From JBBATK01 sp044228285 (GTDB lineage Bacteria; Bacteroidota; Ignavibacteria; Kapaibacteriales; NICIL-2), in contig JBGAVD010000001.1 of NCBI GenBank assembly GCA_044228285.1, forward strand, positions 744,001-808,000: a stretch of DNA of 64,000 bases. The letters are read 5' to 3'. Below, piece by piece: positions 10,532 through 20,032 of the stretch; within the stretch, counting starts at the first letter, position 1; each line of letters begins with the position of its first letter. The notes beneath the pieces are model-generated. The model ran no database searches. It had not been told where the DNA came from and saw only the letters and a list, made by a program, of their open reading frames with translations. The position numbers and the translations under genes are program-made.

Positions 10532-10744
10532 ATCATAGGATTTCTAGCCATGTACGTTGAGAATCTAGTTCGTGTGTAGCTTGATCAGCCGTCTCGAGGA
10601 ATGTATGCAGTTTATCATACTCCATCTGGTCTAACGGGGTTCGGCACCATTCGTTTTCAATATGTCAATGGCAAGTATGTACCTGCCTTAGTGTTTACTA
10701 CAGGTATGACTTTATTATTTAATAAACTTTGTCCTGTTAAATGA
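10532..10744 (+). pseudogene. Eroded end of a second M91-like RHS toxin tip
   Basis: Read through one TAG at 10577-10579, this frame gives GFLAMYVENLVRV, stop, LDQPSRGMYAVYHTPSG and a further 30 residues to a TGA at 10742-10744. It lines up with the C-terminal part of the intact RHS tip: AMYVENLVR against AMYGENMVR, then P-R and Y--Y at the same spacing. This is the segment after the HExxH motif in M91-like domains. The part that should carry HExxH lies further upstream and is not readable. The last 47 codons (from ATG 10601) remain open and end in an ATGA overlap with the lipoprotein gene at 10741. It appears to be a displaced, non-functional toxin tip. Confidence 0.6.
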
Positions 10745-11340
10745 ATATAATATATCTATTGATCGCTGCCCTGATCGTGATTTGTTGTTCCTGTACTTCG
10801 TTATTGCGTACTTCCAGCACTAAGTTGACTCGCTGCGTTCATGGGTACGGATGTGTGCTTGATACAGTTGTCAGCTACTACTATGTTTACAGGACAAAAC
10901 CTGAGCGCGAGTTGGCAGCATCGCATGGTGATTACGAATCCTCTGAGTTAAAGTGCTTTGTGCAAGGTTACATGGCGGTCCTACACAACAATGACGATTC
11001 AAGTCGACGTGATGAAATGTTTGTCGCTAGTAGTAGTTACGCAATAACAAGATGGGCACAGGTAGCTCCATATGCGGGCCCGAATTCGTACGTTGCTTTT
11101 AGAGCACAGCCAAAGTCTTATGATAGCGTCGTGGCAATGATCGATAGCATAAATACGATCTCTGGAGTTCGATTAAATGTAGTTGGTACCGACAGTATCG
11201 AATATAGAGTTGACAAGATCCAGTCTGAGAATGAGAGTATTTACGTTGGCTACTGGTGCTTCGGTCGTAGTCGTAAAGCTAAGCTTGATTCGATAATTGA
11301 GTGTTTCAAGCAAAGTGTGTCGGTAATCACTCACAAGTAA
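10741..11340 (+). CDS. Small lipoprotein-like protein, candidate immunity protein for the M91-like tip
   Basis: A 199-residue protein of no family I recognise. The N-terminus MNIIYLLIAALIVICCSC is a short signal sequence ending in cysteines, consistent with a lipoprotein although the lipobox is not canonical. The rest is soluble with mixed alpha/beta character and a conspicuous Tyr-rich patch (VVSYYYVYRT) near residue 45. Its ATG overlaps the stop of the preceding eroded toxin tip as ATGA, the usual arrangement for toxin and immunity genes. An envelope-anchored immunity protein would fit a toxin that acts in the periplasm or enters through it. It is the only intact gene near the RHS gene that could protect against its tip. 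The immunity role is inferred from arrangement, not homology. Confidence 0.6.
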   Translation: MNIIYLLIAALIVICCSCTSLLRTSSTKLTRCVHGYGCVLDTVVSYYYVYRTKPERELAASHGDYESSELKCFVQGYMAVLHNNDDSSRRDEMFVASSSYAITRWAQVAPYAGPNSYVAFRAQPKSYDSVVAMIDSINTISGVRLNVVGTDSIEYRVDKIQSENESIYVGYWCFGRSRKAKLDSIIECFKQSVSVITHK

Positions 11341-11359
11341 AATGTTATTGTAGACTGAG

Positions 11360-11381
11360 TGGACTTGCCCCGAAGAAGTGG
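11360..11381. repeat. IS3-type end-like sequence, shared with 20858-20880
   Basis: The stretch tggacttgccccgaagaagt, with its following gg, is nearly identical to tggacttgacccgaaaaagt at 20858, which precedes an IS3-family orfA remnant. It probably marks a lost IS3-type insertion end next to the lipoprotein gene. No transposase remains beside it. Confidence 0.4.
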
Positions 11382-11404
11382 GCTGAAAATGCGCTAACAG
11401 TATT

Positions 11405-12869
11405 TAGTCGTCCCTGAAAAAGCCCAAACTGTGGAAATCTCGCGGAAAAGGTGCACTAACGGTTGATAACGAGTTGCAAGAAAACGATAGTTTGCGTCGA
11501 AATCCTTGCAATATTAAACGATGCTTCCACGATTAAAACGCGGCATTCAGGAGAGCATATTTACTTCTTTAGAAGACCAATTGCACCCCAAAAATCCGCT
11601 TTACATCCTTGCCAATGTGATTAAATGGCGAGGATTTGAATAAACCTTCGCTCCGTTGTACTCTGAGATAGGGAGACTGGCAAGGCCATTCGCTTAATGG
11701 TTGGATTGCTGATGTTGAAGCACATCCGCAATGTCAGCGATGAAAGTGTTGTTGAGCAATGGTCTGAGAACATCTATTACCAGTACTTCTGTGGGGAGCA
11801 GAAATACAATCCATTACCGCCTTGTGAGGCAAGTGAGTTGGTCCATACTCGTCAACGCATTGGCGTCGCCGGTGTGGAGCTCATTTTCAAAGAGAGCATC
11901 CGAGTTAACGGAGATGATTCTGATGAAGGTGTGCCGTGGTTGATACAACAGTACAAGAAAAGGATATCACCTTTCCAACAGACAACAAACTCCACCGCAA
12001 GATTATCGACAAGTGCACGAAGCTAGCCGAGCAAGAAGGCGTAGTATTACGCCAGAGTTACTCACGAACTCTGAAGAAATTATCCGTCAAGCAACGCCAC
12101 CGCTGCACTTCAGAACAGAAGAAGCGTGCAAGAGCTGCCGATCGTAAAGTCCGCACCATTGCAGGACGCCTGGTGCGAGAATTGGAGCTAAAGCTAGATC
12201 ACGACCACCCCGCGCGCGAAAAGATGAACCTGTTTAAGAAGGTACTTCGGCAAAAGCGTACTGATCAACACAAGATCTACTCGATCCATGAACCACAGAC
12301 ACAATGCATCAGCAAAGGAAAAGACCACAAGAAGTACGAGTTCGGAACGAAAGTATCGATCATGATGACCAAAACGACCGGTGTGATCATTGGTGCACTC
12401 AATTATCGAGAGAACCTTTACCACGGTCATACGCTAGATGAGGCATTAAAACAGCAAGAGCGCCTATGCGGGCGGAAAGTTGCAGTTGCCTATGCAGACC
12501 GAGGGTACCGCGGCAGAAAAGAAGTCAATGGAACAAAGATCTGCATACCGGACAATGGAGTGAACAAAGCATTAAGCACATATAAACGAAACAAACTGCG
12601 TAAGGACTTCTGCCGACGGGCTGCCATCGAGCCAAGTATCGGACATTTAAAAAGTGATTATCGATTGGATCGGAACTTCTATGGCGGAACCAGAGGAGAT
12701 GATATCAATGTTATGCTAAGTGCCGCCGCCTACAACTTCAAACGAGCAATGCGAAAAGCAGTTGATCAACTTATTTATTCTTATGTCGAAAGATTATATA
12801 GCTTTATTCTGTCACTGCTGAAGCTCATACCGCGTATTGGCCGAGTGTGGGCTTTTTAAGGTTTGACTA
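11405..12869 (+). mobile_element. Decayed IS5-family insertion sequence
   Basis: The element is bounded by imperfect inverted repeats. The left end (tagtcgtccctgaaaaagcc, 11405 onward) pairs with the complement of the right end (tagtcaaaccttaaaaagcc, read from 12869), and both continue with c followed by aaact or acact. It carries one disrupted DDE transposase gene. I could not find a convincing target duplication. Confidence 0.65.
11521..12859 (+). pseudogene. IS5-family DDE transposase, broken by a stop and two frameshifts
   Basis: The reading starts at ATG 11521 (MLPRLKRGIQESIF) and meets TAA at 11641, where relatives continue into FAPLYSE. The frame shifts near 11680 into MVGLLMLKHIRNVSDESVVE and shifts again near 11930 into VDTTVQEKDITFPTDNKLHR. 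From there it runs intact to 12859 through CISKGKDHKKYEFGTKVSI, VAYADRGYRGRK (a DDE-region motif) and AIEPSIGHLKSDYRLDRNF, all typical of IS5-family transposases. Total length if repaired would be about 445 residues, normal for this group. With one nonsense codon and two frameshifts it cannot make an active transposase. The intact 307-residue C-terminal ORF (11936-12859) is a remnant, not a gene. Confidence 0.85.
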
Positions 12870-12912
12870 GTTAACACAATCACTTACCCTAAACCAATAC
12901 TGCACAAAGTCT

Positions 12913-13650
12913 ATGACAACCGAGACCTTAGAAAGAATGAAGAGTATGAGGTTCCTTGGTATGGCTCGGGCCTTTACGACGAGCCTGGAGAGCGGCATGA
13001 TGGCTGATTGGACCGCCGACGAAGTGGTTACTCACTTAGTAGATACTGAGTGGCACGAGCGTCACAACCGCAACATTGAACGGGGTTTAAAGAACGCCAA
13101 GTTTCGTTATAAAGCAGCGCTCGAAGACTTACAGTACTGCAAAGAACGCAACATCGATAAGAACCTGGTAATGCGTTTGTCAGTGTGCAGCTTCATCGAC
13201 AAACATGAGAACGTCCTCATAACCGGAAGCACCGGCATCGGCAAGAGCTTGATCGCGCCTGATCTAGGACACGACGCCTGTAGACAGGGCATACGGTAAT
13301 GTATCATCATGCAGCAAAGTTATTCGGCAAGCTGAAGATGTCTAAGGCTAGTGGTACATGCATCAAGGGGCTTGGTAAGATGGAACGCCAACTTCGTCTG
13401 ATCTTAGATGACTTTGGCATCCAGCCCTTCGACGCACAGAACCGAGCAAGATTGATGGATATCATTGAAGACAGACAGGGAATGAAGTCAACCATTATTA
13501 CCTCGCTAGTACAAGTTGCAAAGTAGCACGGTCTCATCGGAGAAGACACAGTTGCAGATGCCGGCAGGGACAGAATGATCTATCAGGCACATAGGCTGGA
13601 ACTGAAGGGTGAGTCACTGTGTAAGAAAGTGAAAACGGAAGACTTACCGA
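12913..13650 (+). pseudogene. istB: IstB-like helper ATPase of an IS21-family element, disrupted
   Basis: The reading starts MTTETLERMKSMRFLGMARA, typical of IstB. It reaches the Walker A-like segment VLITGSTGIGKS (the family usually has GPTGVGKT), then hits TAA at 13297 because a base is missing. The frame continues as MYHHAAKLFGKLKM, with a Walker B-like LRLILDDFG. A TAG at 13524 replaces the expected Trp codon before HGLIGEDTVADA, and RMIYQAHRLELKGESLCKK completes the normal IstB end. IstB is the DnaA-like ATPase that assists the IS21 transposase IstA. Upstream of it no istA is present, so this is an orphan, inactive fragment. Confidence 0.85.
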
Positions 13651-13711
13651 CGATGCTATTAGACCCCAAATACATACCTTTGTTCAACCAACGTTATACT
13701 GCCATTAAACC

Positions 13712-13870
13712 ATAGGCTCTGCCAGACGTATGGTGGATCACTTTGCTGCGGATTAGGCGGATCAACTATAGCGGATTGCACAGCCTTGTAACTGAGATCG
13801 CTCTTGTCATACTCTCGCAGATACTTGCACAACCTGTTACGGGCAACACCAGTCTGTTATGAGATCATTC
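13712..13870 (-). pseudogene. istA: IstA N-terminal fragment (IS21 family)
   Basis: On the reverse strand the frame reads TGVARNRLCKYLREYDKSDL and then SYKAVQSAIVDPPNPQQSDP. This resembles the DNA-binding N-terminus of IstA-type transposases (usually GVSRNTVRKYL). It is truncated on both sides and faces the istB remnant, so it comes from a rearranged or different IS21 copy. Confidence 0.5.
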
Positions 13871-14034
13871 TCTAGCTTCTGCGTTGCGAACACATCCGAA
13901 GAATGCGTCGTATTTTACTCATACGTGTTGGTTGGTTAGCCATCCAGTTTACCGGTTGTCCGTGATTGAAATCCTCTCGGAGAACTTAAGTCAGAATGGG
14001 TCCTTTATCGCGTGTTTTACAAGGGCTTGCCAGG

Positions 14035-14106
14035 TGGGTCAGTTTGAGCCGGAATAGCTGGGTCAATTTGACGCGGAATGGCGGGGCAGTTTGAGCCGGA
14101 GCTACT
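14035..14106. repeat. Three tandem 24-bp repeats, IS21-type terminal sites
   Basis: Three consecutive 24-bp units begin at 14035, 14059 and 14083: tgggtcagtttgagccggaa, tgggtcaatttgacgcggaa and a third variant ggggcagtttgagccggagc. Such short direct repeats at an element end are characteristic of IS21-family elements, where they bind the transposase. They lie behind the reverse-strand istA fragment, where the istA-proximal end should be. Confidence 0.65.
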
Positions 14107-14351
14107 GGATCATTTTAGGTGGATTTTCCAGCTTAACCACCTGTCCTAAGTTTGGGGGAACTTCAGTCATTGGCGAGAAGACGGCTGCTGACGAGATACT
14201 TGATCGCTCTATCTTCGATTTACAGAGTTTGGAGCTACAGTGTGAAGCACTTAGAAAAAGGCAAAAAGAAACAAACTATCTAGCAGTGAACTCATCTTTA
14301 TTTGTTCAAACTTCTGGTAGCAAATGGGGTGGCTATTTTGATGCGCTGTAG
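14091..14351 (+). other. Unassigned 86-codon ORF after the IS21 end
   Basis: The frame starts inside the third IS21 terminal repeat, so that start is not credible. The downstream part has a helical, charged segment (residues about 28-60, ILDRSIFDLQSLELQCEALR) and ends SKWGGYFDAL. It may be the surviving 3' end of a gene cut by the IS21 element. I do not recognise it. The rest of the gap to 14430 shows nothing. Confidence 0.2.
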
Positions 14352-14429
14352 TGTGGTTAACTTGGCCGCTGTTTTAACGCTCAGCAGGAACATGCACAGT
14401 ATTTTTGGATATATTATAACGGGTAGGCT

Positions 14430-16631
14430 ATGAAGAAAACAGTATTGCTTCTATGTTGCGTATTGATGCTACATCTTATCAGCCTGTCTTGCGCTTCCCA
14501 GTCACTTGCGTGGCATCTTAAGAATCCAGAGCGAAAGTCTTTAGGAATAAAGGCTCTATTCAAGTCAAGCAGTGATCTTATTGCCTCAAGTGGTAGTGGC
14601 GGTTTGTTTGTGTCATCGAACGGGCAAAAGTGGCGACACTTAGGTGGACTTGGAAGTGTAGCTGATTGCGTTGCTGAGCACTTCAATATGTTATTTGTTA
14701 GCTCTGGGGGCATGATTCACAGATCGACCGACTCTGGTCAAACTTGGGATTTGCATTCAAAACCCGCAGGTCGATTGTCTGGTCAAGCATACAGTATTCA
14801 ACGGATAGGAAACAGGCTGTTTGCGCATTTCGGTGCATATGGTATTTGCCAGTCACTAGATAGTGGTCGAACATGGAACTCCGTGAATGGATCTTTTGAT
14901 TTTGTTATCAACGGTAGTGGTGATACCGTAATGCAAGTCGAGAATTTTCTAGCTACAAATACACGACTCTATGCTGTCACGCGAGATTACTGGAGCCGCA
15001 CTCATGGCACATACATTAGTAATGACTATGGGGCGAGTTGGCAGTTCGCAAGAACATATCCATCTCAGCTAATGACCTCTCTGAGTGGCTACCCAGTGTT
15101 AGCGATGGGTGGAGATGTTGGATTGTACGATCAGAGCGATGGAATTCTTGCGAAAGATGTCTTGCACACTAGTTATCGTTTCAACGCGATTGCAGTCGAT
15201 GCAAATGCAATCTATGCTTATGCCGATTCTACGGATGTGCTAGTAAGATCGTTCAACAGAGGGTTAACGTGGGATACAATCCACACTGGTTTGAAGAATC
15301 CTCCGGGGAAGTACGGCGTCAAACTTCTCGCTTCTGGCCAACAGTTATGGCTCGCATTCTCGGCAGGAGTTCTTCTCGATCACGCTATCTACAGAAGCGA
15401 TGATAGAGGCCAAACCTGGCAATCGTCAGATGACGGAATCTACTCTCTTTTCTTTAGTCGCGGCTCGACCTGTGCTGATGAGCTCATTTTGAGCGGCGAC
15501 TCCGTATTTGCAGTCAGTACTGACGGAACAGCATGGACTCCAATAAAAGGGACGAGTAAGGGCGACTATGTCAGAGGAACGCGAGATGGACATCTTTACC
15601 GAGTTTCAAACGACTCATTATACGTCACAACGGACAAAGGAGTGAGGTGGAGCTATGTTTCGTCGTACAAGGATACTTCGTTGCCGAAGTCAGCTAGTGC
15701 ACTTCAAGGCAGATCGGATGTTCTAGGGCAGGCATTAGCGCTAGACTCTACGTTGATTCTTTGTCAGTACACAGGGGTTTACGAGGTCTCAACCAGTGGC
15801 TATAAGTGTCTATATAGACGTCCGCTCGACTATTCAAAGGTATTGAATGTGCACACAACATACTTTCAAGGCTTAGCGTGGCGATACAGGGACACCTACA
15901 TGGCAATTCTACCAGGCTTCAAACCTGTTGACACAGCTTGTGTGATATTGTCCTCGAACAATCTCGGCTCTTCTTGGAATCCACTTGGCTCTTGGGACCC
16001 AGCGAAGAGAATTGATGCCGCTGGTGCTACAGACTCGGCGATTTTCATTTGTACTCAGAAACAAGAGTTGTACCGATCGCTGAATGGCGGAATGAGTTTT
16101 GAAAAAGTCTTAGCTCCATGGACAAACGCAGACAACCCGAGACAAGTGTACAGGTTTGGAAACGTTATTTTCATACGGACAGAGCTCTCGCTATATGTTT
16201 CAAACGGACGCGGCGAGGTTTGGGTAAAGGCTGGTCGTGAGTTTGAATATGCAGCGTCTAAGTTCATTGAAGGCACGAAGCAACGGGTGTTTGTTGGAGT
16301 TCCAAATGCTGGTATATACTCCGCTGACTTGTCCACTGTGGACATCGAGTCAGAGTATAAAACTATTGTGTCGAGGTCCTTTATGATGTTTCCCAATCCT
16401 AGCTCTGGCAAGGTTACTATTCGGACCTTTCCTGGTACTGTGCCAACGGTGGGCGTACGTGTGTCCAACATGGTTGGCGATCAGGTATTGACGTTAAGTA
16501 CAGATACTCCTGGCGAGCAAGACGAGTTTAGCTTGTCATGTGATACACTACCATCCGGTGTTTATAGAGTTTCACTGATTGACATTCATGGAAGAACAAC
16601 GAGTAGTGAACAACTTGTAATCCTAAGGTGA
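14430..16631 (+). CDS. Secreted Asp-box (BNR-repeat) propeller protein with T9SS sorting domain
   Basis: A 733-residue exported protein. The N-terminus MKKTVLLLCCVLMLHLISLS is a signal peptide. Asp-box motifs (S-x-D-x-G-x-T-W) recur at about residues 98 (STDSGQTW), 143 (SLDSGRTW), 196 (SNDYGASW), 275 (SFNRGLTW), 323 (SDDRGQTW), 401 (TTDKGVRW) and 510 (SNNLGSSW), so the body should be one or two beta-propellers of the sialidase/VPS10 type. The last 85 residues (from FMMFPNPSSGKVTI to LPSGVYRVSLIDIHGRTTSS) form a type A T9SS C-terminal domain, directing surface attachment or release. No sialidase catalytic residues are evident, so an enzymatic role should not be assumed. It is intact although surrounded by broken IS elements. 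Confidence 0.85.
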   Translation: MKKTVLLLCCVLMLHLISLSCASQSLAWHLKNPERKSLGIKALFKSSSDLIASSGSGGLFVSSNGQKWRHLGGLGSVADCVAEHFNMLFVSSGGMIHRSTDSGQTWDLHSKPAGRLSGQAYSIQRIGNRLFAHFGAYGICQSLDSGRTWNSVNGSFDFVINGSGDTVMQVENFLATNTRLYAVTRDYWSRTHGTYISNDYGASWQFARTYPSQLMTSLSGYPVLAMGGDVGLYDQSDGILAKDVLHTSYRFNAIAVDANAIYAYADSTDVLVRSFNRGLTWDTIHTGLKNPPGKYGVKLLASGQQLWLAFSAGVLLDHAIYRSDDRGQTWQSSDDGIYSLFFSRGSTCADELILSGDSVFAVSTDGTAWTPIKGTSKGDYVRGTRDGHLYRVSNDSLYVTTDKGVRWSYVSSYKDTSLPKSASALQGRSDVLGQALALDSTLILCQYTGVYEVSTSGYKCLYRRPLDYSKVLNVHTTYFQGLAWRYRDTYMAILPGFKPVDTACVILSSNNLGSSWNPLGSWDPAKRIDAAGATDSAIFICTQKQELYRSLNGGMSFEKVLAPWTNADNPRQVYRFGNVIFIRTELSLYVSNGRGEVWVKAGREFEYAASKFIEGTKQRVFVGVPNAGIYSADLSTVDIESEYKTIVSRSFMMFPNPSSGKVTIRTFPGTVPTVGVRVSNMVGDQVLTLSTDTPGEQDEFSLSCDTLPSGVYRVSLIDIHGRTTSSEQLVILR

Positions 16632-16733
16632 GAACAACGCAGTTACATGATGTCTACCTCATTCGACGAATTCACAACTTCCTTGAACGTTGAACAATTG
16701 CATGGTATCTCGAGCGAGTAGTGGATTTCATGG

Positions 16734-18044
16734 CCCTTCCGGCAATAGAGTGGGCACCCTTGAAATTTAGCTAAATACGAGGCATGAAAGATGCCGAACT
16801 CTATACGAAGATACTGGGTCTGTCAGCTCCGTGGCATGTGGCAGATGTTGCTCTGAACATGGCGGGTAAGAGTGTGACAATAACCATTGATTTAGAACCC
16901 GATGCTGCTTTGTTGTGTCCCAAATGCAACAAGAAAGCTGCACGATACGATAGTAATCCGCACATGTGGAGACACTTAGATACTATGCAGTTTGCAACTC
17001 TAGTGAAAGCCGACGTTCCAAGGGTTGAGTGTGCTGAACATGGTGTATTGCAAGTTTCGGTTCCATAGGCTGAAGCACGGTCGAGATTAACGGCGATGTT
17101 TGAATCGCTGGTCATCAATTGGTTGCTTGAAGCATCGGCTTCTGCTGTTGCTCGCAATTTGAACCTAAGCTGGGATGAAGTTGACGGAAGACGTAGACGG
17201 GCCGTTGAACGTGGCATCGCTCGCCGTGAGGTATCTGAACTTAATAACCTTCGTATCGATGACACCTCATACAAGCGCGGCCATCGTTATCTGACGATCA
17301 TAACAGATCAAGACACCGGAGAGTTTTTCTTGACGTCAAAGAAGATCGCAAGAACGAAAGTCTATCGACCTTTCTACAGAGCCTGAGCATGGAGGAGAGA
17401 TCAGCTATTGGGAGCGTTTCGATGGACATGTTCCCGGCGTACATTGGAGCAGTCAGAGATTGGATCCCAGAGGCAGACACCAAGATATGCTTTGATCGAC
17501 TCCATGTTGCCCAATACCTGTCAAGAGCTGTAGACCTTGTGCGTCACGCGGAGCACAATGCGCAGCTCAAGATCGGAGATGACTCTTTAAAGAGTACGCG
17601 GTGTGCTTGGCTACGCGATCCTTTAAAGATGAGAAGGGCAACGTGGTTGAGCTTAAAAGAGCTAGCTGAAATTACACTTAAGACCGCTCGCGTATGGCAC
17701 ATCAAAGAAACCCCAAAGCATCTTTGGAGTAATCTAACTCGCACTTGGGCGGTCAAACAATGGACGGCTTGGTACAACCGAGCGATAAGCTCGCGACTTG
17801 AGCCAATGAAAGATGCAGCGCGTACAATAAAGAACAATCTCTGGGGCATCATCAACGCGATTGTGCTCTGTAAGACAAATGCAAATGCAGAAAATATAAA
17901 TTCAAAGATCCAGACAATTAAATCGAGAGCACGCGGCTTCCACTCTGCGGATCGGTTTAGACTCTCAATTCTTTTTCACTGCGGCGGGTTAGACATGTAC
18001 CCAACTGGGTGCCACATATAACCCACTCGATTCCCTGAAGACTC
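16734..18044 (+). mobile_element. ISL3-family insertion sequence, copy 1 (inactive)
   Basis: The left terminal repeat begins ggcccttccggcaatagagt at 16734. The right end, cccactcgattccctgaaga at 18022-18044, is its imperfect inverted complement. The internal gene is a disrupted ISL3 transposase. No matching 8-bp target duplication is visible, suggesting an old or rearranged insertion. Confidence 0.75.
16784..18021 (+). pseudogene. ISL3-family transposase, copy 1
   Basis: The reading starts MKDAELYTKILGLSAPWHVA and includes the zinc-binding CPKCNKKAARYD typical of the ISL3 N-terminus. The DDE part includes DDTSYKRGHRYLTIITDQD and SMDMFPAYIGAVRDWIPEA. It is broken twice: TAG at 17066-17068 where copy 2 has TGG (Trp), and a net 2-base gain near 17320 that shifts the frame until the ORF resuming at 17389. 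The C-terminal part ends with the usual RARGFHSADRFRLSILFHCG. Full length would be about 410 residues. Confidence 0.85.
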
Positions 18045-18147
18045 AGTTAACTACGTAAGCCAAATGAGTCTGGTTTGCGAGCCTTTGAAATTGATAAAAG
18101 TACGGGAAAAGTTAGTGAGAATAAATAAAAACTCAAATAGTATTTGT

Positions 18148-18540
18148 ATGTACAAGAATATGATACATCATTGTTGCGCTATTATTCAGTTGTACATGCT
18201 TATACTCTGCGTATTTAGCATAAACTGCGGCACTTTAAGATCACAGAAGTGCGAGAATAGAATGTATGCCGAAAATGCCTTTTCGGATTATCGATTCATG
18301 TTGTTCTGTAAATCTGCTTGTGGACATCTGACAGTTGAGGAATTTTGCGATAAAATTATTGAACACCGTGTATGGTGCTGTTGGGAAGATGTTGAGTACA
18401 TTAGTTATTGGGAGTTTATGAAGGGTAGACCCGGACTAAGTGTTAAGCCTTTGAATCGTGTATCGTTATGCAATGAAAGATACATTGATGGTGAAATGGA
18501 AATTACTTGTGTTCAGACGGAACAAGATCCGAAGAAATGA
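18148..18540 (+). CDS. Small cysteine-rich hypothetical protein between two ISL3 copies
   Basis: A 130-residue protein from ATG 18148; the open frame extends upstream to 18064, but that stretch looks non-coding. The N-terminus has a hydrophobic segment, CCAIIQLYMLILCVFSINCG, which could be a lipoprotein signal peptide with the last Cys as lipidation site. The rest is Cys/Glu/Trp-rich (CWEDVEYISYWEF) and ends EMEITCVQTEQDPKK. It is not a family I know. Size, export signal and location in the toxin-remnant zone resemble the lipoprotein at 10741, so an orphan immunity protein is possible but unproven. Its stop overlaps the next small ORF. Confidence 0.5.
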   Translation: MYKNMIHHCCAIIQLYMLILCVFSINCGTLRSQKCENRMYAENAFSDYRFMLFCKSACGHLTVEEFCDKIIEHRVWCCWEDVEYISYWEFMKGRPGLSVKPLNRVSLCNERYIDGEMEITCVQTEQDPKK

Positions 18541-18692
18541 AGCGTGCACATAATATCAAGCGTACTGAAGATTGGTGGTCGGCTCTCGCTTACAAGTTGA
18601 TAAACAGGCACTCTAAAAGAGTTCTTGAAACTGTTGGTACGGCGTACTTTGTTGCTAACAAAGACACAATAGTAATGTCATTGCCCCGTTGA
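18537..18692 (+). CDS. 51-residue basic ORF coupled to the preceding gene by ATGA
   Basis: The start ATG at 18537 overlaps the stop of the preceding gene, a sign of translational coupling. The product, beginning MKRAHNIKRTEDWWSALAYK, is small and basic and ends 29 bases before the left end of ISL3 copy 2. It may be an intact small gene or the 5' part of a gene truncated when the insertion sequence arrived. I do not recognise it. Confidence 0.35.
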   Translation: MKRAHNIKRTEDWWSALAYKLINRHSKRVLETVGTAYFVANKDTIVMSLPR

Positions 18693-18721
18693 CAGCTATA
18701 CGAGCACGTCCTTTTTTAAGT

Positions 18722-20032
18722 GGCCCTTCGGGCAATAGAGTGTGCACCCTTGAAATTTAGCTAAATACGAGGCATGAAAGATGCCGAACTCTATACGAAG
18801 ATACTGGGTCTGTCAGCTCCGTGGCATGTGGCAGATGTTGCTCTGAACATGGCGGGTAAGAGTGTGACAATAACCATTGATTTAGAGCCCGATGCTGCTT
18901 TGTTGTGTCCCAAATGCAACAAGAAAGCTGCACGATACGACAGTAATCCGCGCATGTGGAGACACTTAGATACTATGCAGTTTGCAACTCTAGTGAAAGC
19001 CGACGTTCCAAGGATTGAGTGTGCTGATCATGGTGTCTTGCAAGTTTCGGTTCCATGGGCTGAAGCACGGTCGAGATTTACGGCGATGTTTGAATCGCTG
19101 GTCATCAATTGGTTGCTTGAAGCATAGGCTTCTGCTGTTGCTCGCAATTTGAACCTAAGCTGGGATGAATTTGACGGAATACGTAGACGCGCCGTTGAAC
19201 GTGGCATCGCTCGTCGTGAGGTATCTGAACTTAAGAACCTTTGTATCAATGAAACCTCATACAAGCGCGGCCATCGTTATCTGACGATCATAACAGATCA
19301 TGACACCGGAGTTGTTCTTGACGTCAAAGAAGATCGCAAGATAGGAAGTCTATCGACCTTTCTACAGAGCCTGAGTATCGAGGAGAGAGCAGCTATTGAG
19401 AGCGTTTCGATGGACATGTTCCCGGCGTACATTGGAGCAGTCAGAGATTGGATCCCAGAGGTAAACACCAAGAATTTCTTTGATCGATTCTATGTTGCTC
19501 AGTACCTATCAAGGGCCGTTGATCTTGTACGTTGCGCCGAACACAAGGCACTGCTCAAAATCGGAGATGACTCTTTAAAGAAAACTCGATATGATTGGCT
19601 ACGCGATCCCACGAAGATGAGCAGGGCATCGCGGTTAAGCTATAAAGAGTTAGCCGAAAGCACGCTTAAGACCGCTCGTGCATGGCACATCAAAGAATCC
19701 GCGAAGCAACTTTGGAATTGCCTAACTCTCACGTGGACTGTTAAACAATGGACGTCTTGGTACAACGGAGCGATACGCTCGCGATTTGAGCCATTGAAAG
19801 ATGCGGTGCGTACAATAAAGAACAATCTCTGGGACATCATCAACGCGATTGTGCTCTGTAAGGCGAATGCAAAAGCAGAAAGCATAAATACAAAGATCCC
19901 GACTATTGAATCGAGAGCACGCGGCTTCCACTATGCGGAGCGGTTTCGACTCTCATTACTTTTTCACTGCGTCTGGTTTGACATGTACCCAACTGGATGC
20001 GGTTGTTAACCCACTCGATTCCCTGAAGACCC
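18722..20032 (+). mobile_element. ISL3-family insertion sequence, copy 2 (inactive)
   Basis: Same orientation as copy 1 and nearly identical in its first 400 bases. Left end ggcccttcgggcaatagagt (18722), right end cccactcgattccctgaaga (20010-20032). It abuts the remnant toxin tip on its right. No target duplication is evident. Confidence 0.75.
18774..20009 (+). pseudogene. ISL3-family transposase, copy 2 with a single nonsense codon
   Basis: Colinear with copy 1. The only disruption I see is TAG at 19125-19127, in the position where copy 1 has TCG (Ser), just before the segment SAVARNLNLSWDEFDG. It retains Trp at the site of the copy 1 nonsense codon (VPWAEARSRF) and the uninterrupted frame around TIITDHDTGVVLDVKEDRK where copy 1 is frameshifted. 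The 286-codon ORF from 19149 covers the DDE domain (SMDMFPAYIGAVRDWIPEV, ESRARGFHYAERFRLSLLFH). Apart from the one stop, a full 410-residue transposase would be encoded. Confidence 0.85.
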
